Positions 36,973 to 46,177 of a DNA stretch of 64,000 nucleotides are shown here, in pieces (the first letter of the stretch is position 1; every line of letters begins with the position of its first letter). Below the pieces are notes generated by a model that ran no database searches, had not been told where the DNA came from, and worked only from the letters and a program-made list of their open reading frames with translations. The stretch spans positions 286,983-350,982 of the forward strand of contig NZ_CAHJXR010000005.1 in assembly GCF_903645355.1 (NCBI RefSeq), written 5' to 3'. The DNA is from Schaalia sp. Marseille-Q2122 (GTDB lineage: Bacteria > Actinomycetota > Actinomycetes > Actinomycetales > Actinomycetaceae). A program made the position numbers and the translations under genes.

Positions 36973-37653
36973 TTAGGAGGTTGTTCCGGCGCGGTAGCCG
37001 ACGCCACGAACGGTGACGACGACTTCGGGTCGTTCGGGGTCTCGTTCGATCTTGGAACGCAGGCGCTGCACGTGGACGTTGACCAGCCGGGTGTCGGCGG
37101 CGTGGCGGTAGCCCCAGACTTTCTCTAGGAGTTCTTCGCGTGAGAAGACCTTCCAGGGTGCGCGGCCAAGGGCGACGAGGAGGTCAAATTCGAGGGGGGT
37201 GAGGGAGATGAGTTCGTCCCCGCGGCGGACGGCGTGGCCTTGGACGTCGATATTGATATCGCCCAGGGTGAGGTGTTCTTCGCCGGAGTCTTCGCGTCCG
37301 CGTAGGCGGGCTCGTACGCGTGCGACAAGTTCCTTGGGTTTGAAGGGTTTGGGCACGTAGTCGTCGGCTCCTGCTTCCAGGCCAGCGACGACGTCGGCGG
37401 TGTCGGTGCGAGCGGTAAGCATGACGATGGGCACGTCAGATTCGCGTCTGATGAGGCGACAGATTTCGATGCCGTCAATGCCGGGAAGCATGAGGTCAAG
37501 AAGGACGAGGTCGGGCGTGGTGGTACGGAAGGTGTCGAGGGCTTGTGCGCCGTCGGCGCAGTCCATCACAACGAAGCCCTCGGATTCGAGGACGATTCCA
37601 ATCATTTCAGCCAGTGCGACGTCGTCGTCGACAACGAGGATGCGCGAAGTCAT
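36973..37653 (-). CDS. mtrA: Response regulator MtrA
   Basis: A 226-residue OmpR-family regulator. The receiver has D9-D10, phospho-acceptor D53 in DLVLLDLMLPGIDG, and Lys in VPKPFKPKELVARVR. The C-terminal winged helix reads LTPLEFDLLVALGRAPWKVFSR, then LLEKVWGYRHAADTRLVNVHVQRLRSKI. The frame runs up to 37731, but family alignment puts the start at ATG 37653 (MTSRILVVDDD); no SD motif precedes it. It forms one operon with mtrB and lpqB; only 42 bases separate mtrA and mtrB. Confidence 0.96.
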   Translation of the reverse strand: MTSRILVVDDDVALAEMIGIVLESEGFVVMDCADGAQALDTFRTTTPDLVLLDLMLPGIDGIEICRLIRRESDVPIVMLTARTDTADVVAGLEAGADDYVPKPFKPKELVARVRARLRGREDSGEEHLTLGDINIDVQGHAVRRGDELISLTPLEFDLLVALGRAPWKVFSREELLEKVWGYRHAADTRLVNVHVQRLRSKIERDPERPEVVVTVRGVGYRAGTTS

Positions 37654-37880
37654 GATCACGATTTTGTCACGACGCGGCCAGTTATGCACCTTCCTCAAGC
37701 AGTTTGTTGCAAGTCCACGCTGTGAATCCACTTCTGCCGGGCAGATCGGAGGTCAGTGTGCGTTCACAATGGGGACATTTTCTTCCTTCCAGTCACTTCG
37801 TGAACGAAAAACCGGGGGAAACGTGGCACGATGTATTCCGATAGTTTGTGAATGGCCACTACTGGCAGAGAGGACTCGGC

Positions 37881-39200
37881 ATGACTGACCAGCCGCGCGA
37901 TAATGAGCCCACCACTCAAGGATGGCAGGCTCCTGACTCCTCTCCTGGCTACCAATCGCCCTCTCCTGATCCCTCCTACCAGGATTCCCCGGCCAGCGGC
38001 TGGGAAAACCCCACCCCCTCCAATGGGCAGGGCAGCCAAGCTCAACAGCCGGCCTCGCCCTACTACTCTCCTGACGCCTCGCAGGCAGGTACTGCGCCCG
38101 GAGCACCCCCGTATTCCAGCTACGCCCAGGGCGCACCGGGAGCCCAGGGCGCACCGGGTGCCCAAGGAACGCAGGGAGCGTCTGGGGCGCCGGGCACCCC
38201 GGGTGCTGGCCCCTATGGCGGGGGCGCCTACGGCGGCTATGCCTCATGGGCTCCTGCTCCTCAGCCGGGCATCATTCCTTTGCGTCCGTTGAATCTGGGG
38301 GATCTCTTCGACGGCACCTTCCGGGCAATCCGCTCCAATCCGACGGTCATGTTTGGGTTTGCTGTTGCGGTGATGGCAGTGCTGTCCCTCATTTCGGCGT
38401 TCTTCACCTGGTACACCCTGGGTGGTCTGATGGCGACTTTGGCGGATCCGGCAGCCTTCGATGGGGATAGCTTCGAGAGCGTTGCTTCCTCCCTGACCTC
38501 GACTTTCCTCACCAGTGCTGCCAGCGCCATTTTGAACTCCATCGCGGTGATGATCCTTACCGGCATGCTGGCTTTGACGGTGACGGATGCGGTCATTGGC
38601 CAGATGACGAGCATCGAACACGCTTGGGAACGCATTCGTCCTCGCGTGTGGAAGCTGCTAGGCCTTTCCCTCCTCGTTGGCCTCATTTCGATCCTCGCCC
38701 TTCTCGCGGTCTTCGCTGCCTTCGGAGCTCTTGCAGCTGCCGCTTACGCAGCAACAGAGAGTGGCGTCCTCGTCACCTTGATCGTCGTGTTCTTGGGACT
38801 TCCGCTTGTCACCATCGTCGCCTTCTACGTGCAGGTCAAGCTCCTCTTCGCTCCGACTGTCTTGGCGATTGAAGGTCAGGGGGTCATGACCTCCATTACC
38901 CGCTCCTTCGCCCTGTCGAAGGGTTCCTTCTGGCGCGTCCTGGGCCGCCTGTTGCTCGTCACCGTGGTGACCAGTTTCATCGGCGCTATTTTGGGCGGCC
39001 TTGTTGGGATCCTGCAGGCAATTCTTCCTCTCTTCACCAGCGAAGCTTTTGCCATGTCGGTGAGTACCTTCCTTACCGGCATACTCACGGCCTTCCTCAT
39101 TCCGATTTCTGCGGCGTTCCAGACGCTCATGTACATCGATGAGCGCATGCGCAAGGAAAACCTCGCTCCCTCACTCATTCAGGCATCGCAGACTCAGTGA
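37881..39200 (+). CDS. Multispan membrane protein with Gly/Pro-rich N-terminus (GDPD-membrane-domain-like)
   Basis: A 439-residue protein. Residues 1-130 are low-complexity: Ser/Pro/Gln-rich, then collagen-like Gly-X-Y triplets (GAPGAQGAPGAQGTQG), then PYGGGAYGGYASW. A globular membrane part follows (PLNLGDLFDGTFRAIRSNP onward) with about six spans and a central loop. Such proteins are often called glycerophosphoryl-diester-phosphodiesterase membrane domain proteins (DUF7847-like), without catalytic residues. ATG 37881 has AGAGAGG upstream. It opens the plus-strand MoxR cluster and diverges from mtrA. Confidence 0.82.
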   Translation: MTDQPRDNEPTTQGWQAPDSSPGYQSPSPDPSYQDSPASGWENPTPSNGQGSQAQQPASPYYSPDASQAGTAPGAPPYSSYAQGAPGAQGAPGAQGTQGASGAPGTPGAGPYGGGAYGGYASWAPAPQPGIIPLRPLNLGDLFDGTFRAIRSNPTVMFGFAVAVMAVLSLISAFFTWYTLGGLMATLADPAAFDGDSFESVASSLTSTFLTSAASAILNSIAVMILTGMLALTVTDAVIGQMTSIEHAWERIRPRVWKLLGLSLLVGLISILALLAVFAAFGALAAAAYAATESGVLVTLIVVFLGLPLVTIVAFYVQVKLLFAPTVLAIEGQGVMTSITRSFALSKGSFWRVLGRLLLVTVVTSFIGAILGGLVGILQAILPLFTSEAFAMSVSTFLTGILTAFLIPISAAFQTLMYIDERMRKENLAPSLIQASQTQ

Positions 39201-39823
39201 TACCTTTGTTCCTCTCTGCGGTCGTGCCTGATCCGCTGATCCCCGATCCGGATACCGGCCAGTCCTTACTGGCCGAGGAACTTGCGCGTCCAGAGTACGG
39301 AAGCGAGATGTCCCCTCTGACTCGCTTCTTCGCCAACCTCCTTCGCGGCATTGCCGACCTTTTCAACGGCGAGGGTTTGGGGGAAGTGCCTGTCTCTTCC
39401 ATCGTGTTGCTGGTCTTTGCGGTGTTCCTCATCGCTCTGGTCATCATCGTCCTCCTCAACCCGGTTCGGCTGCTGCGCCGACAGTCAGCCGACCTCTTTG
39501 GTGAGGAGGAGGCGACGGTCCCCCTCGCTCAGGAGAGGGCTCGGCTTGCCGGAGCGTCGGGCCAGTGGGAGGAAGCGGTGGTGTGGGAATTTCGTGCCTG
39601 CGCCCTCATTGCGCATGAGAAGAACCTCCTGGTGTTGTCTCCCGGTTTGACGGCGAAGGAAGTGGTCGATCGCCTGCTTCCCCATTTCGCCACTGCTTCG
39701 GATGCGTTGAAGCAAGGGCGCCTTGACTTTGACGGTGTCCGCTACGGTACCGCTCACGCTGATGAAGCGATGTGGCGGCGGATGCAGGGCCTCAGCGCCA
39801 TGGTCCAGTCGGGAGGCGCCTGA
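39197..39823 (+). CDS. DUF4129 domain protein
   Basis: A 208-residue protein with an N-terminal extracytoplasmic region (about 1-55), one membrane span (SSIVLLVFAVFLIALVIIVLL) and a cytoplasmic C-terminal DUF4129 domain (WEEAVVWEFRACALIAHEK; LSPGLTAKEVVDRL). It starts at a GTG that overlaps the stop of the previous gene (GTGA at 39197-39200) and ends with TGATG overlapping the next start, so it is tightly coupled on both sides. The gene belongs to the conserved MoxR cluster; function unknown. Confidence 0.88.
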   Translation: MIPLFLSAVVPDPLIPDPDTGQSLLAEELARPEYGSEMSPLTRFFANLLRGIADLFNGEGLGEVPVSSIVLLVFAVFLIALVIIVLLNPVRLLRRQSADLFGEEEATVPLAQERARLAGASGQWEEAVVWEFRACALIAHEKNLLVLSPGLTAKEVVDRLLPHFATASDALKQGRLDFDGVRYGTAHADEAMWRRMQGLSAMVQSGGA

Positions 39824-41100
39824 TGACCTCCAGTGTTGTCGTCACACCGAAGGTGTCCCAGCGTCTACGCGGCTCTCGTTCGTTGATCTCGATTGGACTT
39901 ATTGCGTTGATCTCCGGGGCGCTCTTCCTGCTCATCCCTCAAGATGAGTTCGACACTGTGCCACTGTCCCCGGCCAACCCTGGACCTCGTGGGGCCCGTG
40001 CTTTGGCGCAAGTTTTGGAGGATCTGGGGGCAGAGGTCATCTACGCTGCCGACGCTTCCGAGGCCATTGCCGAGGCCAAGTTGCCTAATACGACGCTGGT
40101 CATCACCCAGCCTGACCTCATGTCCTCTGAGATCGACGAGGCCGCCGCCGAGCTTGGGCGCGTCGTCGGGATCGGCTCCCTACCGCCGGGGGATTCGGAG
40201 GTCTTCCCCGGGCTCGAAACCTTGACGACTGGCACCACGCCTGACCTTGAGGATGCGGTCGCTGTTTCTCTAGAAACCGCATCGTGTGCAAGTCCCTCGG
40301 CGAGGGCGGCACAGTCGGCGACAGCAGGGCGGCGGCACGTGTTTTCCGCCTCAGCTTTCATGGAGTCTGCGACGGGTGTGCAGCCAGGCCAGATCCCCGG
40401 GCGCCCGGCCGACTGGGAGTGGTGCTTCCTCGTTGATGATTCGGGGGATCCTTTCCTTTCCCCAGACGATCAAGGGTCCGCTGGTGCGATCTATGCCGAA
40501 AAGTGGCAGGGGGAGACTTACCGTGCGGTGATCGCCAATGACCTTCTGGCAACCAATGAGTGGATCGCGCGTGAAGGCAACGCGACGCTCATGCTTAATG
40601 CACTCACCGCCCCCGCCCCGCGTGATGACCTGGGACGGATCGTGTGGTACCGGGCTTCCCTGACAGACACCCTACGGCCCGTGGTTCCTGGAGCGCCCTC
40701 GTGGCTTGTTCCCGTCTCCCTTCTGCTGATCGGCGCCACCTTGTTCCTCGCAGTGGCGCAGGGGCGCCGACTCGGTCGGCTTGTCCCAGAAGACCTGCCT
40801 TCCTATGTCCCTGCAGCGGAAACGATTACTGGCCGTGGACGTCTGCTGCGCCGTCAAGGTCAGCGTGCCCACGCTGCCCACCATCTTCGGGTGGCAACCG
40901 CTCGCCGTCTTGCGACTCGCCTTGGCGTACCCGAAGGGGAGGACCCTGAAATGCTTCGCAGCGCCCTGCGCGGTGCAGGCGTGAGTGATACCGATAGTCA
41001 ATGGCTGTGGTCACCTGAACCCGCCACCGATGATGACCTGGTCGAAGTGGCTTCCAGGCTCGCCGCGATTGAAGAGGAGATTCGTAATGTCCGGCACTAA
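39823..41100 (+). CDS. DUF4350 domain protein
   Basis: A 425-residue protein with a membrane span near residues 23-42 (LISIGLIALISGALFLLI), a DUF4350 domain (about 55-250; SPANPGPRGARALAQVLEDL marks its start), a second span near 305-325 (LVPVSLLLIGATLFLAVAQG) and a cytoplasmic tail. DUF4350 has a glutamine-amidotransferase-like fold without catalytic residues. ATG 39823 has GGGAGG upstream and overlaps the DUF4129 stop. It ends 14 bases inside the moxR gene. Confidence 0.88.
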   Translation: MTSSVVVTPKVSQRLRGSRSLISIGLIALISGALFLLIPQDEFDTVPLSPANPGPRGARALAQVLEDLGAEVIYAADASEAIAEAKLPNTTLVITQPDLMSSEIDEAAAELGRVVGIGSLPPGDSEVFPGLETLTTGTTPDLEDAVAVSLETASCASPSARAAQSATAGRRHVFSASAFMESATGVQPGQIPGRPADWEWCFLVDDSGDPFLSPDDQGSAGAIYAEKWQGETYRAVIANDLLATNEWIAREGNATLMLNALTAPAPRDDLGRIVWYRASLTDTLRPVVPGAPSWLVPVSLLLIGATLFLAVAQGRRLGRLVPEDLPSYVPAAETITGRGRLLRRQGQRAHAAHHLRVATARRLATRLGVPEGEDPEMLRSALRGAGVSDTDSQWLWSPEPATDDDLVEVASRLAAIEEEIRNVRH

Positions 41101-42253
41101 TCCTTATGGCCCGGCCACCCCAAGCACGCCTGGCACCCCAAGCACGCCTGGCACGCCGACGACCCCGGGCATGCCGGGCACACCGATGACTCACCTGCCT
41201 CCAGCGGCTCCGCCTGCCTCTGCCCAGCAACCGTCACTGCCCCAGGCCCAGCCCACGCAACAGGCGCCGACTCCGCAGTCCCCGGCTCCTCTCTCACCGC
41301 AGGCGCGTCAATCCCTCGTTGCCTTGCAGCGCCTCAACGCCGAAATTGGCAAGGCCGTCGTCGGCCAGCAGGGAGCTGTCACCGGCCTCATTATCGCCCT
41401 TGTTGCCGGAGGTCACGCCCTTCTCGAAGGACCTCCCGGCGTTGCTAAGACCCTGCTCGTTCGTTCCTTGGCCGCTTCCCTGGACGTGGAGATGACTCGC
41501 GTCCAATTCACCCCCGACCTCATGCCAGCCGACATCACGGGTTCGCTCGTGTGGGATGCGGGCACCTCGACCTTCGAATTCCGCCCCGGCCCGGTCTTCA
41601 CCAACCTCCTCCTGGCTGACGAAATCAACCGCACACCACCTAAGACTCAGTCGGCCCTGTTGGAAGCCATGGAAGAACACCAGGTTTCCGTTGATGGCGA
41701 GACCCGCCGCCTACCTGAACCGTTCATGGTCGTCGCGACCCAAAACCCCATTGAACACTCCGGCACCTACCCACTGCCTGAAGCGCAGATGGACCGATTC
41801 CTGCTGAAGATCGATTTGCCCCTGCCTGAGCGCGATGCGGAGATCAGCATCCTCTCCCGTCACCAAAACGGCTTTAATCCGCTCTCCCTCAGCGAAGCAG
41901 GTCTAAGTGCCGTCGCCTCAGCTGCCGATGTCCTCGCAGCTCGGGCTGCAGCCGAGAGGATTGACGTCTCTCCTGCGGTGTTGGCCTACATTGTTGACCT
42001 TGTTCAGGCGACGCGGCATTCCTCATCCCTGCGCTTGGGCGTCTCGCCTCGTGGCGCTACCGCACTCTTGCGGACCAGCCGCGTGTGGGCATTCCTTCAG
42101 GGACGCTCCTACGTCACGCCCGACGACGTCAAGACCATGGCCATTTCAACCCTTGCTCACCGCGTGAGCCTACGCGCTGAAGCAGACCTAGAGGGCATCA
42201 CCCCCAGGGCTGCTATTGAGAGTATCCTCGCCTCCGTTCCGGTTCCGCGCTAA
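41087..42253 (+). CDS. MoxR-family AAA+ ATPase
   Basis: A 388-residue ATPase with an unusual N-terminal tail of about 70 residues, rich in Thr-Pro-Gly repeats (STPGTPSTPGTPTTPGMPG) and Gln/Pro. The AAA core follows: Walker A LLEGPPGVAKTLLVR near 125, Walker B LLLADEINRTPPKTQSALLEAM, sensor 1 VVATQNPIEHSGTYPLPEAQ and the C-terminal lid with ISTLAHRVSLR. MoxR proteins are chaperone-like and work with vWA and DUF58 partners, encoded immediately downstream. ATG 41087 lies within the previous gene (14-base overlap) and has GAGGAG upstream. Confidence 0.93.
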   Translation: MSGTNPYGPATPSTPGTPSTPGTPTTPGMPGTPMTHLPPAAPPASAQQPSLPQAQPTQQAPTPQSPAPLSPQARQSLVALQRLNAEIGKAVVGQQGAVTGLIIALVAGGHALLEGPPGVAKTLLVRSLAASLDVEMTRVQFTPDLMPADITGSLVWDAGTSTFEFRPGPVFTNLLLADEINRTPPKTQSALLEAMEEHQVSVDGETRRLPEPFMVVATQNPIEHSGTYPLPEAQMDRFLLKIDLPLPERDAEISILSRHQNGFNPLSLSEAGLSAVASAADVLAARAAAERIDVSPAVLAYIVDLVQATRHSSSLRLGVSPRGATALLRTSRVWAFLQGRSYVTPDDVKTMAISTLAHRVSLRAEADLEGITPRAAIESILASVPVPR

Positions 42254-43629
42254 TGGCACTGTCATGGCGAGCGGCGCTCCTAGCAGCGCTGGGCCTTCCT
42301 CTGACGATCCTCTTTCCCTCGCGGGTGACCGCGTGGGCGTGGCTGCTGTGTGTGGCGGCCCTCAGCCTCATTGATACTGTGGCGGCGCAGAGCCCCCGCA
42401 TGTACACGCTCGAACGTCACGTCATCGGCCCGATTCGCGCCGACCAGACGACGACCTCGACCGTTACCGTGCGCAGTCCCTTCTCACGAGTTGCCCGCAT
42501 TGAAGTCCGTGACGCGTGGCCGCCGTCCCTGCGCCCCTCCCCCGCTCACCACCGCGGAACCCTTGCCTCCTCCGCGCCGGCGACCTTCGTGACGACCCTG
42601 GCCCCTGAACGACGAGGTGTCCGCCAGGCTGATTATGTGACCGTGCGGGTATGGGGGCCCTTAGGGCTTGCTGCTCGACAGGTCTCCGTTGCTGTGCCCT
42701 GCTCGCTTGATGTCTTGCCGGAATTCCGCTCCCGGCGCCTTATTCCCTCGCGTCTGGCTCGTCTTCAGGAACTCGAAGGCTCAAGTGCAGTGATCTTGCG
42801 CGGCCCGGGTACGGAATTTGATTCCTTGCGCGACTACGTGCGTGGTGATGATCCTCGTGACATTGACTGGCGTGCCTCGGCGCGTTCAGATGATCTGGTG
42901 GTGCGCACGTGGCGTCCCGAACGTGACCGGCATGTGGTGATCGTCGTTGATACCGGGCGCGCCTCAGCCCTTCTTCTGGGGGCACCGCAGGCGAGCTCCC
43001 CCCATCCTCAGGGGCAGATTTCAGCCGAGCAGGACCGCACCCAGCGCGACACCCTCGACCTGGGGGTCGCGCCGCGTTTGGATGCGGGCATTGAGGCGGC
43101 ACTGCTCATGGAGGCTCTGGCTGATAAGGCTGGCGATAAGGTGCATTTCCTGGCGATCGACCGCCAGGTGCGCGCCCGCGTCTCAGGCCTGAAGGGAGCG
43201 AGCTTGCTCAATGCGACCGCACGCGCGCTCCAGGAGATTTCTCCATCATTGGAGCCCATTGACTGGCAGCTGGTGGCTGGTGAGGTTCGTCGAACGGTTC
43301 GCCAGCGCAGCCTCGTCCTGCTGCTGACGGAGATCCCGCCGGTGGGAACCGACCCGGAGTTCCTTGAGGCCGTGTCTCAACTGACTGCCTCCCATACTGT
43401 GGTTGTGGCGAGCGCGAATGACCCCACGGTTCCTGAGCTTCTTGCCGCGCGGGAAACCTCTGCCGACATTTACACGGCTGCGGCGGCCTCCGCCCTCGCT
43501 CACGAGGGCGCTGCGGGTGTGGTGCAGGTCCGCCGCGTGGGTGCCATTACGGTGTCGGAGGATGCGGGATTGTTGGCAGCTCGCACCGCCGATACTTATA
43601 TCGACCTCAAGCGTCAGGGCATTCTCTGA
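42253..43629 (+). CDS. DUF58 domain protein (MoxR partner)
   Basis: A 458-residue protein with two N-terminal membrane spans (about residues 5-20 and 25-42), an extracytoplasmic-like beta domain, and the DUF58 core GTEFDSLRDYVRGDDPRDID followed by WRASARSDDLVVRTW. A vWA-like C-terminal half follows (VVIVVDTGRASALL as the MIDAS-like start). DUF58 proteins pair with MoxR ATPases. The start ATG overlaps the moxR stop (TAATG). It ends the plus-strand part of the cluster. Confidence 0.92.
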   Translation: MALSWRAALLAALGLPLTILFPSRVTAWAWLLCVAALSLIDTVAAQSPRMYTLERHVIGPIRADQTTTSTVTVRSPFSRVARIEVRDAWPPSLRPSPAHHRGTLASSAPATFVTTLAPERRGVRQADYVTVRVWGPLGLAARQVSVAVPCSLDVLPEFRSRRLIPSRLARLQELEGSSAVILRGPGTEFDSLRDYVRGDDPRDIDWRASARSDDLVVRTWRPERDRHVVIVVDTGRASALLLGAPQASSPHPQGQISAEQDRTQRDTLDLGVAPRLDAGIEAALLMEALADKAGDKVHFLAIDRQVRARVSGLKGASLLNATARALQEISPSLEPIDWQLVAGEVRRTVRQRSLVLLLTEIPPVGTDPEFLEAVSQLTASHTVVVASANDPTVPELLAARETSADIYTAAAASALAHEGAAGVVQVRRVGAITVSEDAGLLAARTADTYIDLKRQGIL

Positions 43630-43630
43630 G

Positions 43631-43674
43631 CACCTCACGACACCGGGCTGACCACCTCACGACACCAGGCTGAC
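43631..43674. repeat. Two tandem 22-bp repeats after the DUF58 gene
   Basis: Two copies of CACCTCACGACACCRGGCTGAC (43631-43652, 43653-43674) differ by one base. They lie in the convergent gap between the DUF58 and SpoIIM genes. Confidence 0.85.
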
Positions 43675-43698
43675 CACAGCGAAAAGCCCGGGGGATGC

Positions 43699-44691
43699 TC
43701 AGCCCGCCACCGGGGTGCTGTAGCCTGCGTCCTCCGTGAGGTCACCGCTATAGCCCGCCCGTACCGCACGCCCCCCGACGACAAAGGTGTAGACCCACAC
43801 GCCGATGGTCACCAGCAGGCCCAGCCCGATACGCAGCCAGTCAGGCAGATCAGAAGGGGTGACAAAGCCTTCCAGGATGCCGGAAATGAATAGCAGAATG
43901 ACCAGCCCCAGGGCAACGGTCACCATGGTCCGCCCCGCCTGAGCGACCGCCTGCATGCGGGTCTGCGCTCCAGGGACAAGGAGCGCCCAGAATACTCGCA
44001 CTCCCGCGGCTCCGGCGATGAAAATCGCGGTCAGTTCTGGGAGGCCGTGAGGCAGGATGAAGCGGAAGAAGTGCCAGATTCCACCGAATTGGATGACGAT
44101 GGCAGCGACTTGCCCGAGCATCGCAGCATTGTTGAACAGAACATAGGCGGGGTACAGGCCTGTGATGCCCGCGCCCACACATTGGACGGCAATGAAGGCG
44201 TTGTTCACCCACACGGAGGCGCCAAATTCAGCGTTGGTGTCCTGGTGGTAGTACTGCACGAAGTCCGACTTGGCGTAGTTCTCCAGTTCAATGGGGGTGC
44301 CCAGGGCGCTGAAGCGCACGGGGTCGGCGAACAACCACCATGCGTGAACGGCAGCGACAAGGATGAAGAGAAGCATCACCGTGATACTCCACCATCGGAT
44401 GGAGTACAGGGCTGCGGGGAGTTCGGCGCGGAACCAGCGGGCGATACTGTAGGCCGAGGTGCCCGATGTGCCCGTCAGGCGTGCGCGCGCCGTTGCCAGG
44501 TCACGTGAGAGTACCCGGATGAGGTCCGGGTCGGGGGTTGCTGAACGGATGGAGGCAAGATCTGCAGTTCCCGCCCGGTATAGGCGGGCGAGTTCGTCAA
44601 TCTCCGGCCCGCTCAAACTCGATGAGCGGGCCAGCTCATGCAGGCGCGACCATGAGCTTGCTCGGGCAGTCTTCAGCGCATCAATGTCCAC
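43699..44691 (-). CDS. SpoIIM-family membrane protein
   Basis: A 330-residue protein with a soluble N-terminal helical region (about 1-95) and about six membrane spans, of the stage II sporulation protein M (DUF95) family. No sporulation is implied: non-spore-forming actinobacteria have this gene in the MoxR cluster next to an RDD gene, as in the mycobacterial Rv3694c-Rv3695 pair. The frame extends to 44742, but homologues start at the equivalent of VDIDALKTARASSW, here GTG 44691 with a weak AGCGGA. It diverges from the RDD gene, leaving only 19 bases between the starts. Confidence 0.9.
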   Translation of the reverse strand: MDIDALKTARASSWSRLHELARSSSLSGPEIDELARLYRAGTADLASIRSATPDPDLIRVLSRDLATARARLTGTSGTSAYSIARWFRAELPAALYSIRWWSITVMLLFILVAAVHAWWLFADPVRFSALGTPIELENYAKSDFVQYYHQDTNAEFGASVWVNNAFIAVQCVGAGITGLYPAYVLFNNAAMLGQVAAIVIQFGGIWHFFRFILPHGLPELTAIFIAGAAGVRVFWALLVPGAQTRMQAVAQAGRTMVTVALGLVILLFISGILEGFVTPSDLPDWLRIGLGLLVTIGVWVYTFVVGGRAVRAGYSGDLTEDAGYSTPVAG

Positions 44692-44710
44692 ATCCGCTAG
44701 CGTGTCATAT

Positions 44711-45544
44711 ATGAGTGCTTCTGTCGTCCCGCTACGCCACATTCAGCAAGAATCGATTGTCACCGGCGAGGCTGTTGCCCTGGAGATTTCCCCGGCATCC
44801 CCTCTGCTTCGCGCTGCAGCGACCATGGTGGACATCGCCTTGACGCTCTTTTACACGGTGATTGCCCTCTACGTGGCTCAGCTGTACGTGGAGGTCTCCT
44901 CCGAGTCCATGCTCCGCGTCGTCGCCATCGGCACTCTCGTCATGCTGCTGGTGATCCTTCCCATGACTGTCGAGGTCGCCACCCGCGGCCGTTCGTTGGG
45001 AAAGTGGGCGTTTGGATTGCAGGTGGTTCGTGATGACGGTGGCGTCATTACAGCTCGTCATTCCTTGATGCGTATGTTGGCAGGCATTCTGGAGGTGTGG
45101 CTCTCCCTGGGGGCCATTGCCATGGTGACGACCCTGGTGGCGCCACGTTCGAAGCGTCTAGGTGATATGGCTGCTGGGACGATGGTGATTCGTTTGCCTG
45201 AGCCTCAGCTCTATGCCCCGGTGCTGATGCCCCCGGATCTGGCCGAGTGGGCGTCGACGGCGCAGGTGGTGTCCTTACCAACGAGTGTGTCCTCGCAGGC
45301 CCTGCATTTCTTACGCACGAGCCGTTCTTTGGTGCCTCATGTGCGTGAGGCTGGCGCCCAGCAGATCGCCCAGCAATTGATGACTTTTGTTGAGCCTGCT
45401 CCTCCGGCGAATACTCATCCGGAACGTTTTATTGCGGCGGTCTTGGTGGTGCGCCGTGATCGTGACCTCCTGCGCCTGGTGGCGCGTGATGAGCGCAGCC
45501 AGCGGAGTTTTGAACGCGCGACGACCTCGCCCTTTGGACTCTGA
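44711..45544 (+). CDS. RDD family membrane protein
   Basis: A 277-residue protein with three membrane spans in the first 160 residues and the RDD-type Arg/Asp positions: ASPLLRAAATMVDIALTLF, GRSLGKWAFGLQVVRDDGG and RSKRLGDMAAGTMVIRL. A soluble C-terminal tail of about 110 residues, including DRDLLRLVARDERSQRSFER, follows. RDD proteins are linked to ion exchange or membrane integrity. ATG 44711 lacks a ribosome-binding site; an in-frame ATG at 44684 is possible but would run into the divergent gene's start. It is the right-hand end of the MoxR cluster. Confidence 0.9.
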   Translation: MSASVVPLRHIQQESIVTGEAVALEISPASPLLRAAATMVDIALTLFYTVIALYVAQLYVEVSSESMLRVVAIGTLVMLLVILPMTVEVATRGRSLGKWAFGLQVVRDDGGVITARHSLMRMLAGILEVWLSLGAIAMVTTLVAPRSKRLGDMAAGTMVIRLPEPQLYAPVLMPPDLAEWASTAQVVSLPTSVSSQALHFLRTSRSLVPHVREAGAQQIAQQLMTFVEPAPPANTHPERFIAAVLVVRRDRDLLRLVARDERSQRSFERATTSPFGL

Positions 45545-45578
45545 AAGACGGCCTGGATTCAGGCTCTGGGCGCGCCCT

Positions 45579-45605
45579 CCTTCCTCAGAGATTCTCTGAC
45601 GAAGG
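45579..45605. terminator. Hairpin between the convergent RDD and DUF3499 genes
   Basis: CCTTC-c-TCAGAGA pairs with TCTCTGA-c-GAAGG, with a single C-C mismatch and a very short loop. It lies in the convergent gap and could end transcription from both sides. Confidence 0.55.
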
Positions 45606-45613
45606 GCTTGTGA

Positions 45614-46177
45614 CTATTCCTCTGCGGGCAGGTCAGGGCGAGGCTGGGCGAATGGGCCGAGTTCGCTGGCCACGTGCTCTGCGGCGCTGCGTGGGCGCAG
45701 GCCGGCTGGGCGAGATTCGCTGGTGCTGTCACGGGAGGGCGCGGGGGTATTGCTACCGTGTTGGGAGGTTTCGGTCAGCGAGTGGGGACGCAGCTGAGTG
45801 ACGGTCGCATAGGAGGGTTCTTCCTCGTCGGCGCCTCCGAGTGGGGAGGCTGCGGTGCGCTCATTGTGCGGGGGGTGAGTCTGTGGGCGACGTGCGGCGC
45901 CCTCAGAACGGGCGGCGGCACGCACCGCGTCGACGAGGGCCAGGAGGTCGTCGGAGGAGGGCGGCGCTGGCTCGTAGGTGGTTTGGAGGCGGACGATCTG
46001 CCATCCCACGGGCACTGTGAGACTCATGGCGTGGTTTTCGCACAGGTCATAGGTGTGCGGTTCCGGTGAGGTCGCCAATGGCCCCAGGACTGCCATCGAG
46101 TCATGGTAGTTGAAGGTCAATGTCGCCACGGAGGGGTGGGTGCATCCGGGTTTGGAACAAGGTCGAGCCGCAATCAC
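45614..46177 (-). CDS. DUF3499 family protein
   Basis: A 187-residue protein. The N-terminal 75 residues carry the DUF3499 pattern: CSKPGCTHPSVATLTFNYHD, then HTYDLCENHAMSLTVPVGWQIV, with two Cys and a Cys/His pair likely to bind a metal. The C-terminal 110 residues are Arg/Pro/Ser-rich and poorly conserved. The start is GTG 46177 with AAGG 12 bases upstream. It diverges from a zincin-like gene, which is a conserved actinobacterial arrangement. Function unknown. Confidence 0.9.
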   Translation of the reverse strand: MIAARPCSKPGCTHPSVATLTFNYHDSMAVLGPLATSPEPHTYDLCENHAMSLTVPVGWQIVRLQTTYEPAPPSSDDLLALVDAVRAAARSEGAARRPQTHPPHNERTAASPLGGADEEEPSYATVTQLRPHSLTETSQHGSNTPAPSRDSTSESRPAGLRPRSAAEHVASELGPFAQPRPDLPAEE

